Shown: piece by piece, positions 1 to 7,906 of the stretch | Layout: the number at the start of each line of letters is the position of its first letter | How positions within the stretch are numbered: the first letter of the stretch is position 1 | NCBI GenBank assembly: GCA_039029935.1 | Contig: JBCCFC010000312.1 | Coordinates: 1-11,419 of the forward strand | Length of the DNA: 11,419 nt | Direction of reading: 5' to 3' | Origin: G039029935 sp039029935 | GTDB taxonomy: Bacteria > Chloroflexota > Anaerolineae > Caldilineales > Caldilineaceae | Notes under the pieces: generated by a model | The model's input: only the letters and a program-made list of their open reading frames with translations | What the model was told of the DNA's origin: nothing | Databases searched by the model: none | Program-made: the position numbers and the translations under genes

Positions 1-1
1 G

Positions 2-1789
2 GAATTGCTCTTTATGCGTCCGCGTCGTTTTGGAAAAAGCTTATGGCTGTCTACGTTGATGAATTACTATGACGTTGCCAAGGAAGATGACTTTGAGCGA
101 TTGTTTGGGCATTTGGCAATTGGGCAGGACCCGACGCCGATGCGCAACAAATATATGGTGATGCGGTGGGATTTTTCAAAAATTGTTGTCAGTGGCACCA
201 TTGAAGGAATTCAACTATCGCTGAATAAACATCTGAATTATTATATTAAACAATTTAGTCGAGAATATCGTCATTACTTAAAAGAAACGATTGAAGTTGA
301 TGAAGATGACGCCCTTATTTCTTTCAGTGCATTGGTTTCAGCCGCTAAATTATCAGGCTATAAGCTCTATCTTTTTATCGACGAGTACGACAACTTTGCC
401 AACGAAGTGCTGATGGTCCCCAGACAGAAAACGACAGAAGAAACCAATGCACAACGTCAACGCTATGTCGATTTGGTCAAGGGTGAAGGATTGTTCAAGA
501 CGTTGTTCAAAAACTTGAAGAGTTCTGGATCAGGTGATGGATTGGACCGTGTGTTTATGACGGGCGTGTCACCGATTGTGTTGAGCGATGTCACCAGCGG
601 TGCGAATACGTTTGAGAATATCTCATGGCGGCGTGAATATAATGAACTGTGCGGCTTTACCGAGACAGAATTGCGTGGGTTGGCTGCGCAGTTATTGGAT
701 AGCCCTGAATTGCAAGATGTGATTGAAGACAAGGACAGTGAGCTTGAAAAAATGATGGCCTTGATGGAGAACTATTATAATGGGTCTCTGTTCATTGATG
801 ATTTTCGCAAAGGCAAGGCCGATAATGTACCCAAGGTGTATAACCCTACATTGGCCTTTCACTTTCTGAAAGAATTCCAAGCACGGCAAGAATATCCAAC
901 AGAATTGCTGGATGAAAATTTGACGCCCGATGACCATAAACTGAGACACATCGCTGCGTATAAGGCGGGGCCAGAACTCCTTGATGATGCCTTTGCGCTG
1001 GATCGCACCACCACTGTCCGCACATTGCGCAAGAAATTTGGCGTCCGTGATTTGCTCAACATTAATCTACAGAAAGAGCGGCTGGCTGTCCTGCTCTGTC
1101 ATCTCGGTGCGTTGACGCCTGCGGGACTCGGCCCGGCGCATAAGATACGCTTGGAGATTCCCAACCTTGTCATCCAACAACTCTACAGCGAACGCGTCTT
1201 GACCCACCGTGTGAAGAGTGACGACAGCATGGTTCAGGCAGGCATCGCGGCAGCAGATGAACTCTTTGAGACAGGCGATATCGAACCGCTTTGTCTCTTT
1301 GCGCAGACCCATTTGTTGAATCTATATAGTGGGCGGGATGGGAAGGATTTTAACGAGGGTACACTCAAGACGATTTTTATGATGTTGCTCTACCATACCG
1401 ACTTGTATTTGATGTACTCGGAAGCAACCATCGAGCGTAGTTTTGGTGACTTGCTGCTGTTGGTGCGACCGGGGATGCGCGAAAGCGGATTGGTTGATAT
1501 TTTGATTGAGTTTAAGCAGTTGCCGTTGAATCAGACAACTGAGGCGAGTACCACGCAAAAGGGGAAAACCGTGTACAAGGCCTTGACTGAGGATGATGCC
1601 AAGACCCGACCACGTGAGGAGATGAAGGCATTGAAAAATGTGGAGGCCAAGTTTACCGAAGCCGAGAATCAGCTACACAAATATCGCCGGAAATTGGTAG
1701 CACAGCATGGAGATGACTTGAACTTGCGTTGTTATGCCATCGTCAGTGTGGGATTTGGTCGTATTTTATGGCATGAAGTTGAGGAGTAA
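2..1789 (+). CDS. AAA-ATPase-like / PD-(D/E)XK nuclease-family protein, 5' partial
   Basis: The reading frame is open to the left edge, so the true start lies upstream; the first visible in-frame start-like codon (TTG at 5) already sits inside the ATP-binding motif. Numbering residues from that TTG, a degenerate Walker A reads RPRRFGKS (5-12), the form usual in the AAA-ATPase_like family, where the first Gly is replaced. Walker B is LFIDEYDNF (around 123-131). The segment FMTGVSPIVLSDVTSG (around 184-199) is a family hallmark near the sensor region. The C-terminal part carries PD-(D/E)XK nuclease-like residues: D482 (FGDLLLLV) and E502-F-K504 (LIEFK), followed by a Gln/Tyr helix (ENQLHKYRRKL). 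Only a short N-terminal stretch, probably some tens of residues, is missing. No signal peptide or membrane segment is visible. The family is widespread and often multicopy in Bacteroidota, Chloroflexota and others; its substrate is not known. The Ser/Thr kinase gene starts 30 bp downstream on the same strand. Confidence 0.88.
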   Translation, partial: ELLFMRPRRFGKSLWLSTLMNYYDVAKEDDFERLFGHLAIGQDPTPMRNKYMVMRWDFSKIVVSGTIEGIQLSLNKHLNYYIKQFSREYRHYLKETIEVDEDDALISFSALVSAAKLSGYKLYLFIDEYDNFANEVLMVPRQKTTEETNAQRQRYVDLVKGEGLFKTLFKNLKSSGSGDGLDRVFMTGVSPIVLSDVTSGANTFENISWRREYNELCGFTETELRGLAAQLLDSPELQDVIEDKDSELEKMMALMENYYNGSLFIDDFRKGKADNVPKVYNPTLAFHFLKEFQARQEYPTELLDENLTPDDHKLRHIAAYKAGPELLDDAFALDRTTTVRTLRKKFGVRDLLNINLQKERLAVLLCHLGALTPAGLGPAHKIRLEIPNLVIQQLYSERVLTHRVKSDDSMVQAGIAAADELFETGDIEPLCLFAQTHLLNLYSGRDGKDFNEGTLKTIFMMLLYHTDLYLMYSEATIERSFGDLLLLVRPGMRESGLVDILIEFKQLPLNQTTEASTTQKGKTVYKALTEDDAKTRPREEMKALKNVEAKFTEAENQLHKYRRKLVAQHGDDLNLRCYAIVSVGFGRILWHEVEE

Positions 1790-1819
1790 AGCGCGACGAG
1801 TGCTATTACAACAAACAAA

Positions 1820-4800
1820 ATGAATCTTGAAACAAGATACAGTAGCCGATATCGGCTACAGAAAAAATTGGGGCAAGGGGGCATGGGCGTCGTCTACCAA
1901 GCGACGGATCGGCTCACAGGCGATATCGTTGCGCTCAAACAGGTGGGAAAATTATCGCAGCAGATGATAGCCTCCGGTATCTCCGAGGAGAGCCTGCATC
2001 TGTCACTGGCACATGAATTCCAAATTCTCGCTGGGCTGCGTCATCCGCATATTATCAGTGTCCTCGATTATGGGTTTGATGTGACAAATGCCAATGACAT
2101 AGAGCGTGACGCTGATACCGAAATACAGCCCTTCTACACCATGACCTATCTACCCGATGCGCAGACCATTCTGGACGCTGCGCAAAAGCAGCCGTTTGCC
2201 CATCAACTTGAGCTGATTCAACAGCTACTCCAAGCACTGGCCTATCTGCACAGACGAGGTGTGCTGCACCGAGATATTAAGCCTGCCAATGTACTGGTCC
2301 ACGAGGGGACTGTGCGTGTGCTGGATTTTGGGTTAGCGGTTACAGATGAGGAACGAGGGGGAGGGAGTTCGGTTGGCACACCGCTCTACATGGCGTCTGA
2401 ATTGTTTCATGGGGAGCCTTATAGCCCGCAAGCCGATTTATTTTCGGTGGGTGTGTTGGCAACCCAAATGCTGACAGGCAAACACCCCTTTGCACCATTT
2501 GACTTTGAATTTCTGGACCGTGTGCTGGATGAGGAACCCAATCTGGGTGCGATGGATAAACGACTCCACCCATTGGTCGCTCAACTGCTGACAAAGACAG
2601 CGGATGCGCGCTTTGAGAGTGCCAACGCCGCACTCTTGGCGTTGACGGCTGCTTTTGATACCTCACAACTGGCAGTGGTTGAGACGACGGCCATTCGTGA
2701 AAGCTATTTACAAGCGGCGACCTTTGTGGGACGTGAAACGGAGATGGCACAGCTCAGACAGGCATTGGAGGCCGCACAAGGGGGACTGGGTTCGGCGTGG
2801 CTGATTGGTGGTGAGAGCGGTGTTGGTAAATCTCGCTTTGTGCGTGAAGTGCGGACTCAGGCGTTGGTGGCGGGCTTTCTTGTACTGATGGGGCAAGTCG
2901 AGGAAACGCAAGGGGGTGTCTATTCGCTCTGGCGTGAGCCGTTGCGCCACCTGTTGCTGGCTGCGCCAGAAGTTACAAACTTAGATGCCAGTGTGCTGTT
3001 GTCCATTGTCCCCGATATCGGGCAACTGCTCGGTCGCGCTGTGACACCCGCACCACCACTATCAGGCGACGCCGCACAGATTCGTCTCTTCTCGACCATC
3101 GCCAGCCTGTTTGCCCAAGTCCAGCAGCCCATTCTGCTTATCATCGAAGACCTCCACTGGGCCGAGGAAAGTATGCTTGTGTTGCCCTATCTGACACGCC
3201 TAATCGGGGGCCAGTCGATGGTCTTGATGGCGACCTATCGTGATGATGAAGGGCCGCAATTACCTGCGCAGTTGCCAGGCATGCAGCCATTGCATCTGGA
3301 CCGTCTGACCGATGACAACATGGCGGCGCTCAGTGTGGCAATGTTGGGCAAAATGGGTGCGCAGGGCAACATTCTCCAGCTTCTCCAACGGGAAACCGAG
3401 GGCAATGCCTTTTTTGCCGTCGAGGTCATCCGCACACTGGCCGAGGACATCGGTGGATTGCAACAAATTGGGCAGATGAATTTGCCCGATACGCTCTTAC
3501 CCAACGGTATCCAGACGATTGTCGAACGACGATTTGCCCAAGTTGGCGAAGAGGACCGTCTCCTGTTGCTGCTTGCTGCCGTCTCCGGCCGTGTCCTCAA
3601 CCTTGCGGTCATCACGCGACTCAATGAGGACCACGCCATCAGTCGTTGGCTCACGCACTGTGAAGATGCGGCGATTCTGGAGGTGGTCGATGACCGTTGG
3701 CAATTCCGCCATGCCAAACTACGCGATGGACTACTGGCAACGTTATCGCCAGCGGAGACACAACGCTATCATCAACAGGTTGCCGAGACGATTGAACAGC
3801 TTTATCCCAACGATGCCAACTATGCGGCACAACTGATGGGACATTGGCGAGTGGCACAACACCCAGAGAAAGAGCATCATTACGCCTACCTTGCAGGAAC
3901 CCATGCCATGATCCAATATGCGAATCATGATGCGTTAACCTATTTAACAAACGCGTATGAAGTGGGGATAGATATCCAGATAGACCCACAAAAACAGGTT
4001 GAAACGCTCCTGCTGCGTGAAAGCCTCTATACACTTACGGGGCAATCTGACCGACGAAAGACCGATTTGGCGTTGCTGACTGCGCTTGCCCATCAATTAA
4101 ACTCTCCGACACACCAATCCGAAGTCGTCCTGCGTCAAGCAGACCTTGCGATGCTCTTAGGCGATTTTCCGGCGGTCGAAACATTTGCACAGACAGCCAT
4201 CCCCCATGCCAAAGCTGCTCAAAATGTTCAGCACCTCGTGCGTGCCTATCTTCTGATAGGTGAGTCTCACTTTTCACGGGCAGACTATGAGTTGGCACAG
4301 AACACCCTCTTACAGGCACGGATGCTGGCCGAATCTATTGAAGATGATCGCTTGGTTGCCAAGATATTGATCTCTTTGGCGGACATTGGCAATAAGCGCA
4401 TACGGGTTGACCACGCCATCGACTATTACAAACAGGCGTTGGATATCTATCAATCACTTGACAACAAACAGTCACTGCACAGCGATGAAGCCCCAGCCTA
4501 TTTGTACGAGGGTCTTGAAATCGACCAACACATTGGTCATCAAGCGGATCAAAGAAAAATTTTATTCGCACTTGCGCGGCTTTATGGGTACAACAACGAT
4601 TGGATGGGGGCTGAGGTATTTATACAACGGGTATTGACCCTTGAACAACAGATTGGCAACAGACACGGGGTCGGTGTCGCATTGAATGGTCTAGGCCAAG
4701 TCGCACGCTATCAATGGAACTATGACAAGGCCTATGCGTATTATCTGCGGGCACTTCAGATTAATGAGGAAATTGGGCGCAAAGATGGGACAACCATGAC

Positions 4801-5605
4801 GCTGCTCAATTTAGGGACCATCTATTGCCATCAGCAAGGCATCTATGAACAAGCCAAACGCTATCTTGAACAGAGTGTTCGGATTGCCCATGAAATTGGT
4901 AAGATGGAGACAAAGGGGCGTTCGCTCGTATTCATGGGGAATATTTTCAATCGGGTTGGGCAATACCAAGCGGCTCAACTGTTCATTGAAGAGGGATTGG
5001 CGACGTTTCGACAAGCGGGAATCTATCGACAGGAAAAAGCGTATCTGAAATATTTGGGCGAAGGTCTGCTGGTAGAGGGGAAATTGGCGCAGGCACAGGA
5101 CCATTTCCAACAGTCGTTAACAATGAGCCAAGAGGCACAGGATGACTATACCAGCGTTGATACACTGACAAAACTGGGATGGGTTGCCTATCAACGTTGC
5201 GACTATACGCAAATGCGCACATTCTATCACGAACTCTCAACAGCTGCTCAGGGACGCAATGCTCCCCATTACCAGGCCGAAAGTCAAGCTGGCACTGCGC
5301 TGGCACACGCTTTAGCCACCCATCAATGGGCAGAGGTCGAGATTGCACCCTGTATCGACTATATCAAAAATGAACCCAACTTACTCATCCCAAACTCCCC
5401 ATTTCGTCTGCATCTGCTCTGCTATCATCTGTTGACGTTGATGGAGGAGCCATATGCAGAGACGCTTATGCACATTGCCTACGAACAATTGCAGGACTTA
5501 GCAAGCCTGATTGAAGAGGAGACATGGCGGGAATCGTATTTGGAGAATGTACCGGAGCATCGGGAGGTTGTGCGTCTCTATGCAGAATCAACGCCTGAAA
5601 CTTGA
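1820..5605 (+). CDS. Ser/Thr protein kinase with AAA_16 ATPase and TPR array (HstK-type N-terminal half)
   Basis: This is a cytosolic multidomain signalling protein of 1261 residues. The N-terminal Hanks-type kinase (about 11-280) shows the Gly loop GQGGMGVVY (18-26), Lys40 in VALKQV, catalytic HRDIKPAN with Asp152, DFG at 169-171, and GTPLYMASE (186-194), where the usual APE is ASE. All key catalytic residues are present, so it should be active. An AAA_16/STAND-like ATPase follows from FVGRE (302): Walker A GESGVGKS (331-338), Walker B ILLIIEDLHW (438-447) and the TYR sensor-like motif (472-474). The rest, about 690-1200, is an alpha-helical TPR array of roughly ten units (for example ALNGLGQVARYQWNYDKAYA), probably the sensing or partner-binding surface. 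No transmembrane segment is seen. ATG 1820 is used because the kinase fold begins about ten residues later; no clear Shine-Dalgarno precedes it. It may be co-transcribed with the upstream gene. It ends 33 bp from the convergent GAF-histidine kinase. Confidence 0.95.
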   Translation: MNLETRYSSRYRLQKKLGQGGMGVVYQATDRLTGDIVALKQVGKLSQQMIASGISEESLHLSLAHEFQILAGLRHPHIISVLDYGFDVTNANDIERDADTEIQPFYTMTYLPDAQTILDAAQKQPFAHQLELIQQLLQALAYLHRRGVLHRDIKPANVLVHEGTVRVLDFGLAVTDEERGGGSSVGTPLYMASELFHGEPYSPQADLFSVGVLATQMLTGKHPFAPFDFEFLDRVLDEEPNLGAMDKRLHPLVAQLLTKTADARFESANAALLALTAAFDTSQLAVVETTAIRESYLQAATFVGRETEMAQLRQALEAAQGGLGSAWLIGGESGVGKSRFVREVRTQALVAGFLVLMGQVEETQGGVYSLWREPLRHLLLAAPEVTNLDASVLLSIVPDIGQLLGRAVTPAPPLSGDAAQIRLFSTIASLFAQVQQPILLIIEDLHWAEESMLVLPYLTRLIGGQSMVLMATYRDDEGPQLPAQLPGMQPLHLDRLTDDNMAALSVAMLGKMGAQGNILQLLQRETEGNAFFAVEVIRTLAEDIGGLQQIGQMNLPDTLLPNGIQTIVERRFAQVGEEDRLLLLLAAVSGRVLNLAVITRLNEDHAISRWLTHCEDAAILEVVDDRWQFRHAKLRDGLLATLSPAETQRYHQQVAETIEQLYPNDANYAAQLMGHWRVAQHPEKEHHYAYLAGTHAMIQYANHDALTYLTNAYEVGIDIQIDPQKQVETLLLRESLYTLTGQSDRRKTDLALLTALAHQLNSPTHQSEVVLRQADLAMLLGDFPAVETFAQTAIPHAKAAQNVQHLVRAYLLIGESHFSRADYELAQNTLLQARMLAESIEDDRLVAKILISLADIGNKRIRVDHAIDYYKQALDIYQSLDNKQSLHSDEAPAYLYEGLEIDQHIGHQADQRKILFALARLYGYNNDWMGAEVFIQRVLTLEQQIGNRHGVGVALNGLGQVARYQWNYDKAYAYYLRALQINEEIGRKDGTTMTLLNLGTIYCHQQGIYEQAKRYLEQSVRIAHEIGKMETKGRSLVFMGNIFNRVGQYQAAQLFIEEGLATFRQAGIYRQEKAYLKYLGEGLLVEGKLAQAQDHFQQSLTMSQEAQDDYTSVDTLTKLGWVAYQRCDYTQMRTFYHELSTAAQGRNAPHYQAESQAGTALAHALATHQWAEVEIAPCIDYIKNEPNLLIPNSPFRLHLLCYHLLTLMEEPYAETLMHIAYEQLQDLASLIEEETWRESYLENVPEHREVVRLYAESTPET

Positions 5606-5638
5606 TTCGTCACTTGTACGCTCTTCTCGTTTGGCTGT

Positions 5639-7390
5639 CTACACACGCAGCAACGCATCCATCAGTTCGGACACCCGGATCGGCTTGGTCACAAAATCAT
5701 CCATCCCTGCACCCAAACACGTTTCCCGCTGCTGTTCCATCGCATCTGCTGTCAAGGCAATAATTCTTGGTTGTTCAGCTTGTGACCACTGCTGGCGAAT
5801 CTGCCGAGCCGCCATCAATCCATCCATCTCTGGCATATGAACATCCATCAAAATCACATCATAGGGTTTCCGCTTGAGTGCATCAATTGCTTCGATACCA
5901 TTGGCCGCAAGATCCGCACAATAGCCACATTTCTTGAGAACACCTAATGCTACTTTCTGGTTGATGATGTTATCTTCAGCCAGCAGAATCTTGAGTGGTT
6001 TCTGTTTTGCCGTCTCTGTATCAAAGGATGACGCTTTTTGGATACAAGATGAACGTTGTTTTTCTGCCCTTTGCGCCAAAATTGTAAAGTGGAAGATGGA
6101 GCCAACACCAACGATGCTCTCCACCCATATCTCACCCCCCATCATCTCGCAGAGCAATTTACTAATCGCCAGCCCCAGACCTGTACCACCATATCGGCGT
6201 GTAATGGTGGCGTCCACTTGGCTAAACGATTGAAAGAGATGATCCATACGGTCTTTGGGAATGCCGATACCTGTGTCCGTAACGGTGAAGTAGACACGAT
6301 AGAGCGCATCTTCTTCAGGGGATTCGGCATCAAGCGATGCAAATACCTTGACATCAATACCACCCGTATCGGTAAACTTGATGGCATTGCCCACCAAATT
6401 GGTCAAAATCTGGCGAACACGCATCATATCCTGGGTGAGCTGTGCGGGGACGCTCTGGTCAACCGAATAGGTCAAGGATAGATTTTTGGCTCTGGCGTTG
6501 GCACGAAATAGACTAAAGGTTTCCTCAATACAGGTTTTAACACTAAACGGTGTTTTGTCTAATTCGAGCTTGTTGGCCTCAATTTTGGAAAAGTCGAGAA
6601 TGTCATTGATGATGGTTAGTAGGATATCACCGCTTGACCGAATGGTGTTGACCATATCACGCTGGGTTGGACTCAGCATCGTATCATTGAGTAACGTTAC
6701 CATACCCAAAACGCCATTCATCGGTGTCCGTAGTTCATGCGTAATGCTCGATAAAAAGAACGATTTGGCGCGGTTGGCATCTTCGGCGACCTCTTTGGCT
6801 TCGGCCAATGCTTGGGTACGATTCTCCACCAATTCCTCTAAGTGGTCATTGATATAGGCATTTTCGATGGCGACAGCGGCCTGGTTGCAAAAAAACTCAA
6901 GTGGTTGTAAATCCTCCTTGACAAACCGACTGCTATGCCGCCGATTTTCAACATAGATTGAACCTAAAAGTTTGTCGTGCGTCAGTAAGGGCGCACACAT
7001 CACTGAACGCAATTGCATATCCACAACGCTTTGTGCATCAAAAAAGTTTGGGTCCATCATGGCATTCTGGACAATTAATGGCTTATGATTGGTCAACACT
7101 TTATCCAAAATAGAATGACTAATGGCGTCTATCTCCGGCTCATCATCCGCTTCGTGACTAGATTTGTGCATGTTGCGTCGAACCCGAATATCACGTACAC
7201 CATCCTCTCCATCTTCACTTGTAAGCAGGACAATGTAGCCGCTCTCTGCCCCCACCAGTTGCAATACCTCATCCACAATATAGTGTAGAAGCGGGTCTAT
7301 AGAGCGGATACGCGCCATCTGGCTGGAGACTGTGAGCAGATGGCTCAAGAGGGCCGAATCGTCAAGTTGTTCGCGTAAGTCTTTCGTCAT
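5639..7390 (-). CDS. Soluble GAF-containing hybrid histidine kinase with C-terminal receiver domain
   Basis: This 583-residue kinase lacks membrane segments, so it should sense a cytosolic signal or a partner protein. Domain order: short N-terminal helix; GAF domain (about 25-178, with IDPLLHYIVDEVLQLVGAES); coiled-coil linker (about 178-210); HisKA with the H-box SSITHELRTPMNG and phospho-acceptor His218; HATPase_c with N-box NLVGNAIKF (Asn335), G1 DTGIGIP, F-box FQSFSQVD and G2 GGTGLGLAIS; and a C-terminal receiver with acidic AEDN, phospho-acceptor Asp516 (ILMDVHMPEMDG) and Lys569 (FVTKPIR). All catalytic residues are intact. No HPt or DNA-binding output domain is present, so phosphate must pass to another protein or the receiver may act as a brake. 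The start ATG at 7390 has a good ribosome binding site. The gene lies 80 bp downstream of the XRE regulator on the same strand and converges with the Ser/Thr kinase-AAA-TPR gene. Confidence 0.95.
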   Translation of the reverse strand: MTKDLREQLDDSALLSHLLTVSSQMARIRSIDPLLHYIVDEVLQLVGAESGYIVLLTSEDGEDGVRDIRVRRNMHKSSHEADDEPEIDAISHSILDKVLTNHKPLIVQNAMMDPNFFDAQSVVDMQLRSVMCAPLLTHDKLLGSIYVENRRHSSRFVKEDLQPLEFFCNQAAVAIENAYINDHLEELVENRTQALAEAKEVAEDANRAKSFFLSSITHELRTPMNGVLGMVTLLNDTMLSPTQRDMVNTIRSSGDILLTIINDILDFSKIEANKLELDKTPFSVKTCIEETFSLFRANARAKNLSLTYSVDQSVPAQLTQDMMRVRQILTNLVGNAIKFTDTGGIDVKVFASLDAESPEEDALYRVYFTVTDTGIGIPKDRMDHLFQSFSQVDATITRRYGGTGLGLAISKLLCEMMGGEIWVESIVGVGSIFHFTILAQRAEKQRSSCIQKASSFDTETAKQKPLKILLAEDNIINQKVALGVLKKCGYCADLAANGIEAIDALKRKPYDVILMDVHMPEMDGLMAARQIRQQWSQAEQPRIIALTADAMEQQRETCLGAGMDDFVTKPIRVSELMDALLRV

Positions 7391-7396
7391 AAGCTT

Positions 7397-7402
7397 ACCT
7401 TT
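7397..7402 (-). promoter_or_regulatory. Ribosome binding site of the hybrid histidine kinase
   Basis: On the minus strand AAAGGT lies 6 nt before ATG 7390. This is the clearest Shine-Dalgarno-like site in the window and supports that start codon. Confidence 0.6.
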
Positions 7403-7403
7403 C

Positions 7404-7416
7404 GAGGATTATCCTC
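7404..7416. promoter_or_regulatory. Perfect palindrome in the XRE-kinase spacer, possible operator
   Basis: GAGGAT-T-ATCCTC is a perfect 6-1-6 inverted repeat located 13 to 26 bp before the histidine kinase start codon. It lies between a candidate promoter and the ribosome binding site. The position suits an operator or a small mRNA hairpin controlling the kinase. No protein can be assigned to it from the sequence. Confidence 0.3.
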
Positions 7417-7441
7417 ATTAAACCAAATTGCTCACGTCCAA

Positions 7442-7469
7442 ACTATAATCTGGTACAACAGATAGCCAA
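7442..7469 (-). promoter_or_regulatory. Weak candidate promoter for the histidine kinase
   Basis: On the minus strand a -35-like TTGGCT (7464-7469) is followed after 16 bp by a -10-like TATAGT (7442-7447). It could give the kinase its own transcript in addition to read-through from the XRE gene. The match to a housekeeping sigma consensus is only partial. Confidence 0.25.
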
Positions 7470-7470
7470 A

Positions 7471-7737
7471 TTAACGTAGTATCCCAGGCTGAATTGTCAC
7501 TGTAACCCCTTGGAGCAGCGTGATTACATCCACATCAAGCGCAGAGGCGACCTTTTGCGCGGTTTTCAACGTGACATTCTTGTCACCGGACTCAACACGC
7601 ACGAGATAGGTCTTGTTCATGCCTGCTCGCTTGGCTAGCTGCGCCTGTGTCATATCGTTGGCACGCCGGATGACACGCACACTGTGCCCAAAGCGACTAT
7701 AAATTTCTTCTGTTTTTTGTTGTGTATGCTCGTTCAT
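7471..7737 (-). CDS. Small XRE-family helix-turn-helix transcriptional regulator
   Basis: This 88-residue protein is almost entirely one Cro/CI-type HTH_3 domain. RRANDMTQAQLAKRAGMNKT (about 24-43) contains the first helices of the HTH, YLVRVESGDKNVTLKTA (about 44-60) the recognition and following helix, and KVASALDVDVITLL the final helix. No ligand-binding or dimerisation domain follows; the tail is only about ten residues. The start ATG 7737 is preceded by AAAGGA (7748-7753 in plus coordinates) at a somewhat long 10-nt spacing. The 382-bp AT-rich region upstream carries gapped palindromes that could be its own operators. The histidine kinase starts 80 bp after its stop on the same strand, so the two may form an operon. 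It resembles HigA-like antitoxins in size, but no toxin gene lies beside it. The DNA-binding call is firm; target genes are unknown. Confidence 0.88.
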   Translation of the reverse strand: MNEHTQQKTEEIYSRFGHSVRVIRRANDMTQAQLAKRAGMNKTYLVRVESGDKNVTLKTAQKVASALDVDVITLLQGVTVTIQPGILR

Positions 7738-7773
7738 ATGGTCTATGTCCTTTTTTTGAAACCTTAATAAAAC

Positions 7774-7803
7774 TTAACATTTTTTGTGAGTAAAAAATTG
7801 CAA
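7774..7803 (-). promoter_or_regulatory. Candidate promoter of the XRE regulator
   Basis: On the minus strand TTGCAA (7798-7803) and TGTTAA (7774-7779) are separated by 18 bp, which would place transcription start near 7767 and give a leader of about 30 nt. The surrounding DNA is very AT-rich, so chance matches are likely. A palindrome at 7811-7829 abuts the -35 side. Confidence 0.25.
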
Positions 7804-7810
7804 TATAGTG

Positions 7811-7829
7811 AGAAACATTTTTTGTTTCT
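7811..7829. promoter_or_regulatory. Gapped palindrome (7-5-7), possible operator
   Basis: AGAAACA-TTTTT-TGTTTCT is a perfect 7-bp inverted repeat with a 5-bp spacer, just upstream of the candidate XRE promoter. Size and symmetry suit a dimeric HTH regulator such as the XRE protein encoded next to it. The assignment is inferred from position only. Confidence 0.35.
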
Positions 7830-7850
7830 TGTTTAATGTTGTTCACAAGC

Positions 7851-7869
7851 CATAATTTATCGAATTATG
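7851..7869. promoter_or_regulatory. Second gapped palindrome (7-5-7), possible operator
   Basis: CATAATT-TATCG-AATTATG is again a perfect 7-bp inverted repeat with a 5-bp spacer. Its centre is 40 bp from that of the palindrome at 7811-7829. It sits inside a wider imperfect inverted repeat, GTTGTTCA (7838-7845) against TGAAC (7872-7876) and AACAAC (7881-7886). The site could be an operator or an RNA stem; the arms are AT-rich, so chance cannot be excluded. Confidence 0.3.
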
Positions 7870-7906
7870 TATGAACTGTAAACAACTGCAACAGCATACA
7901 ACGCAG

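Noticed and set aside
2340..2750. 136-residue minus-strand frame inside the Ser/Thr kinase gene
   Set aside because: It overlaps conserved kinase motifs read from the plus strand and has no recognisable domain or start signal; it is a shadow frame.
5606..5638. Shared bidirectional terminator between the convergent kinase genes
   Set aside because: The 33-bp gap shows no convincing hairpin or T tract.
7471..7737. HigA-type antitoxin of a toxin-antitoxin pair
   Set aside because: No HigB/RelE-like or other toxin gene lies on either side; the neighbour is a full histidine kinase. The protein is better described simply as an XRE regulator.
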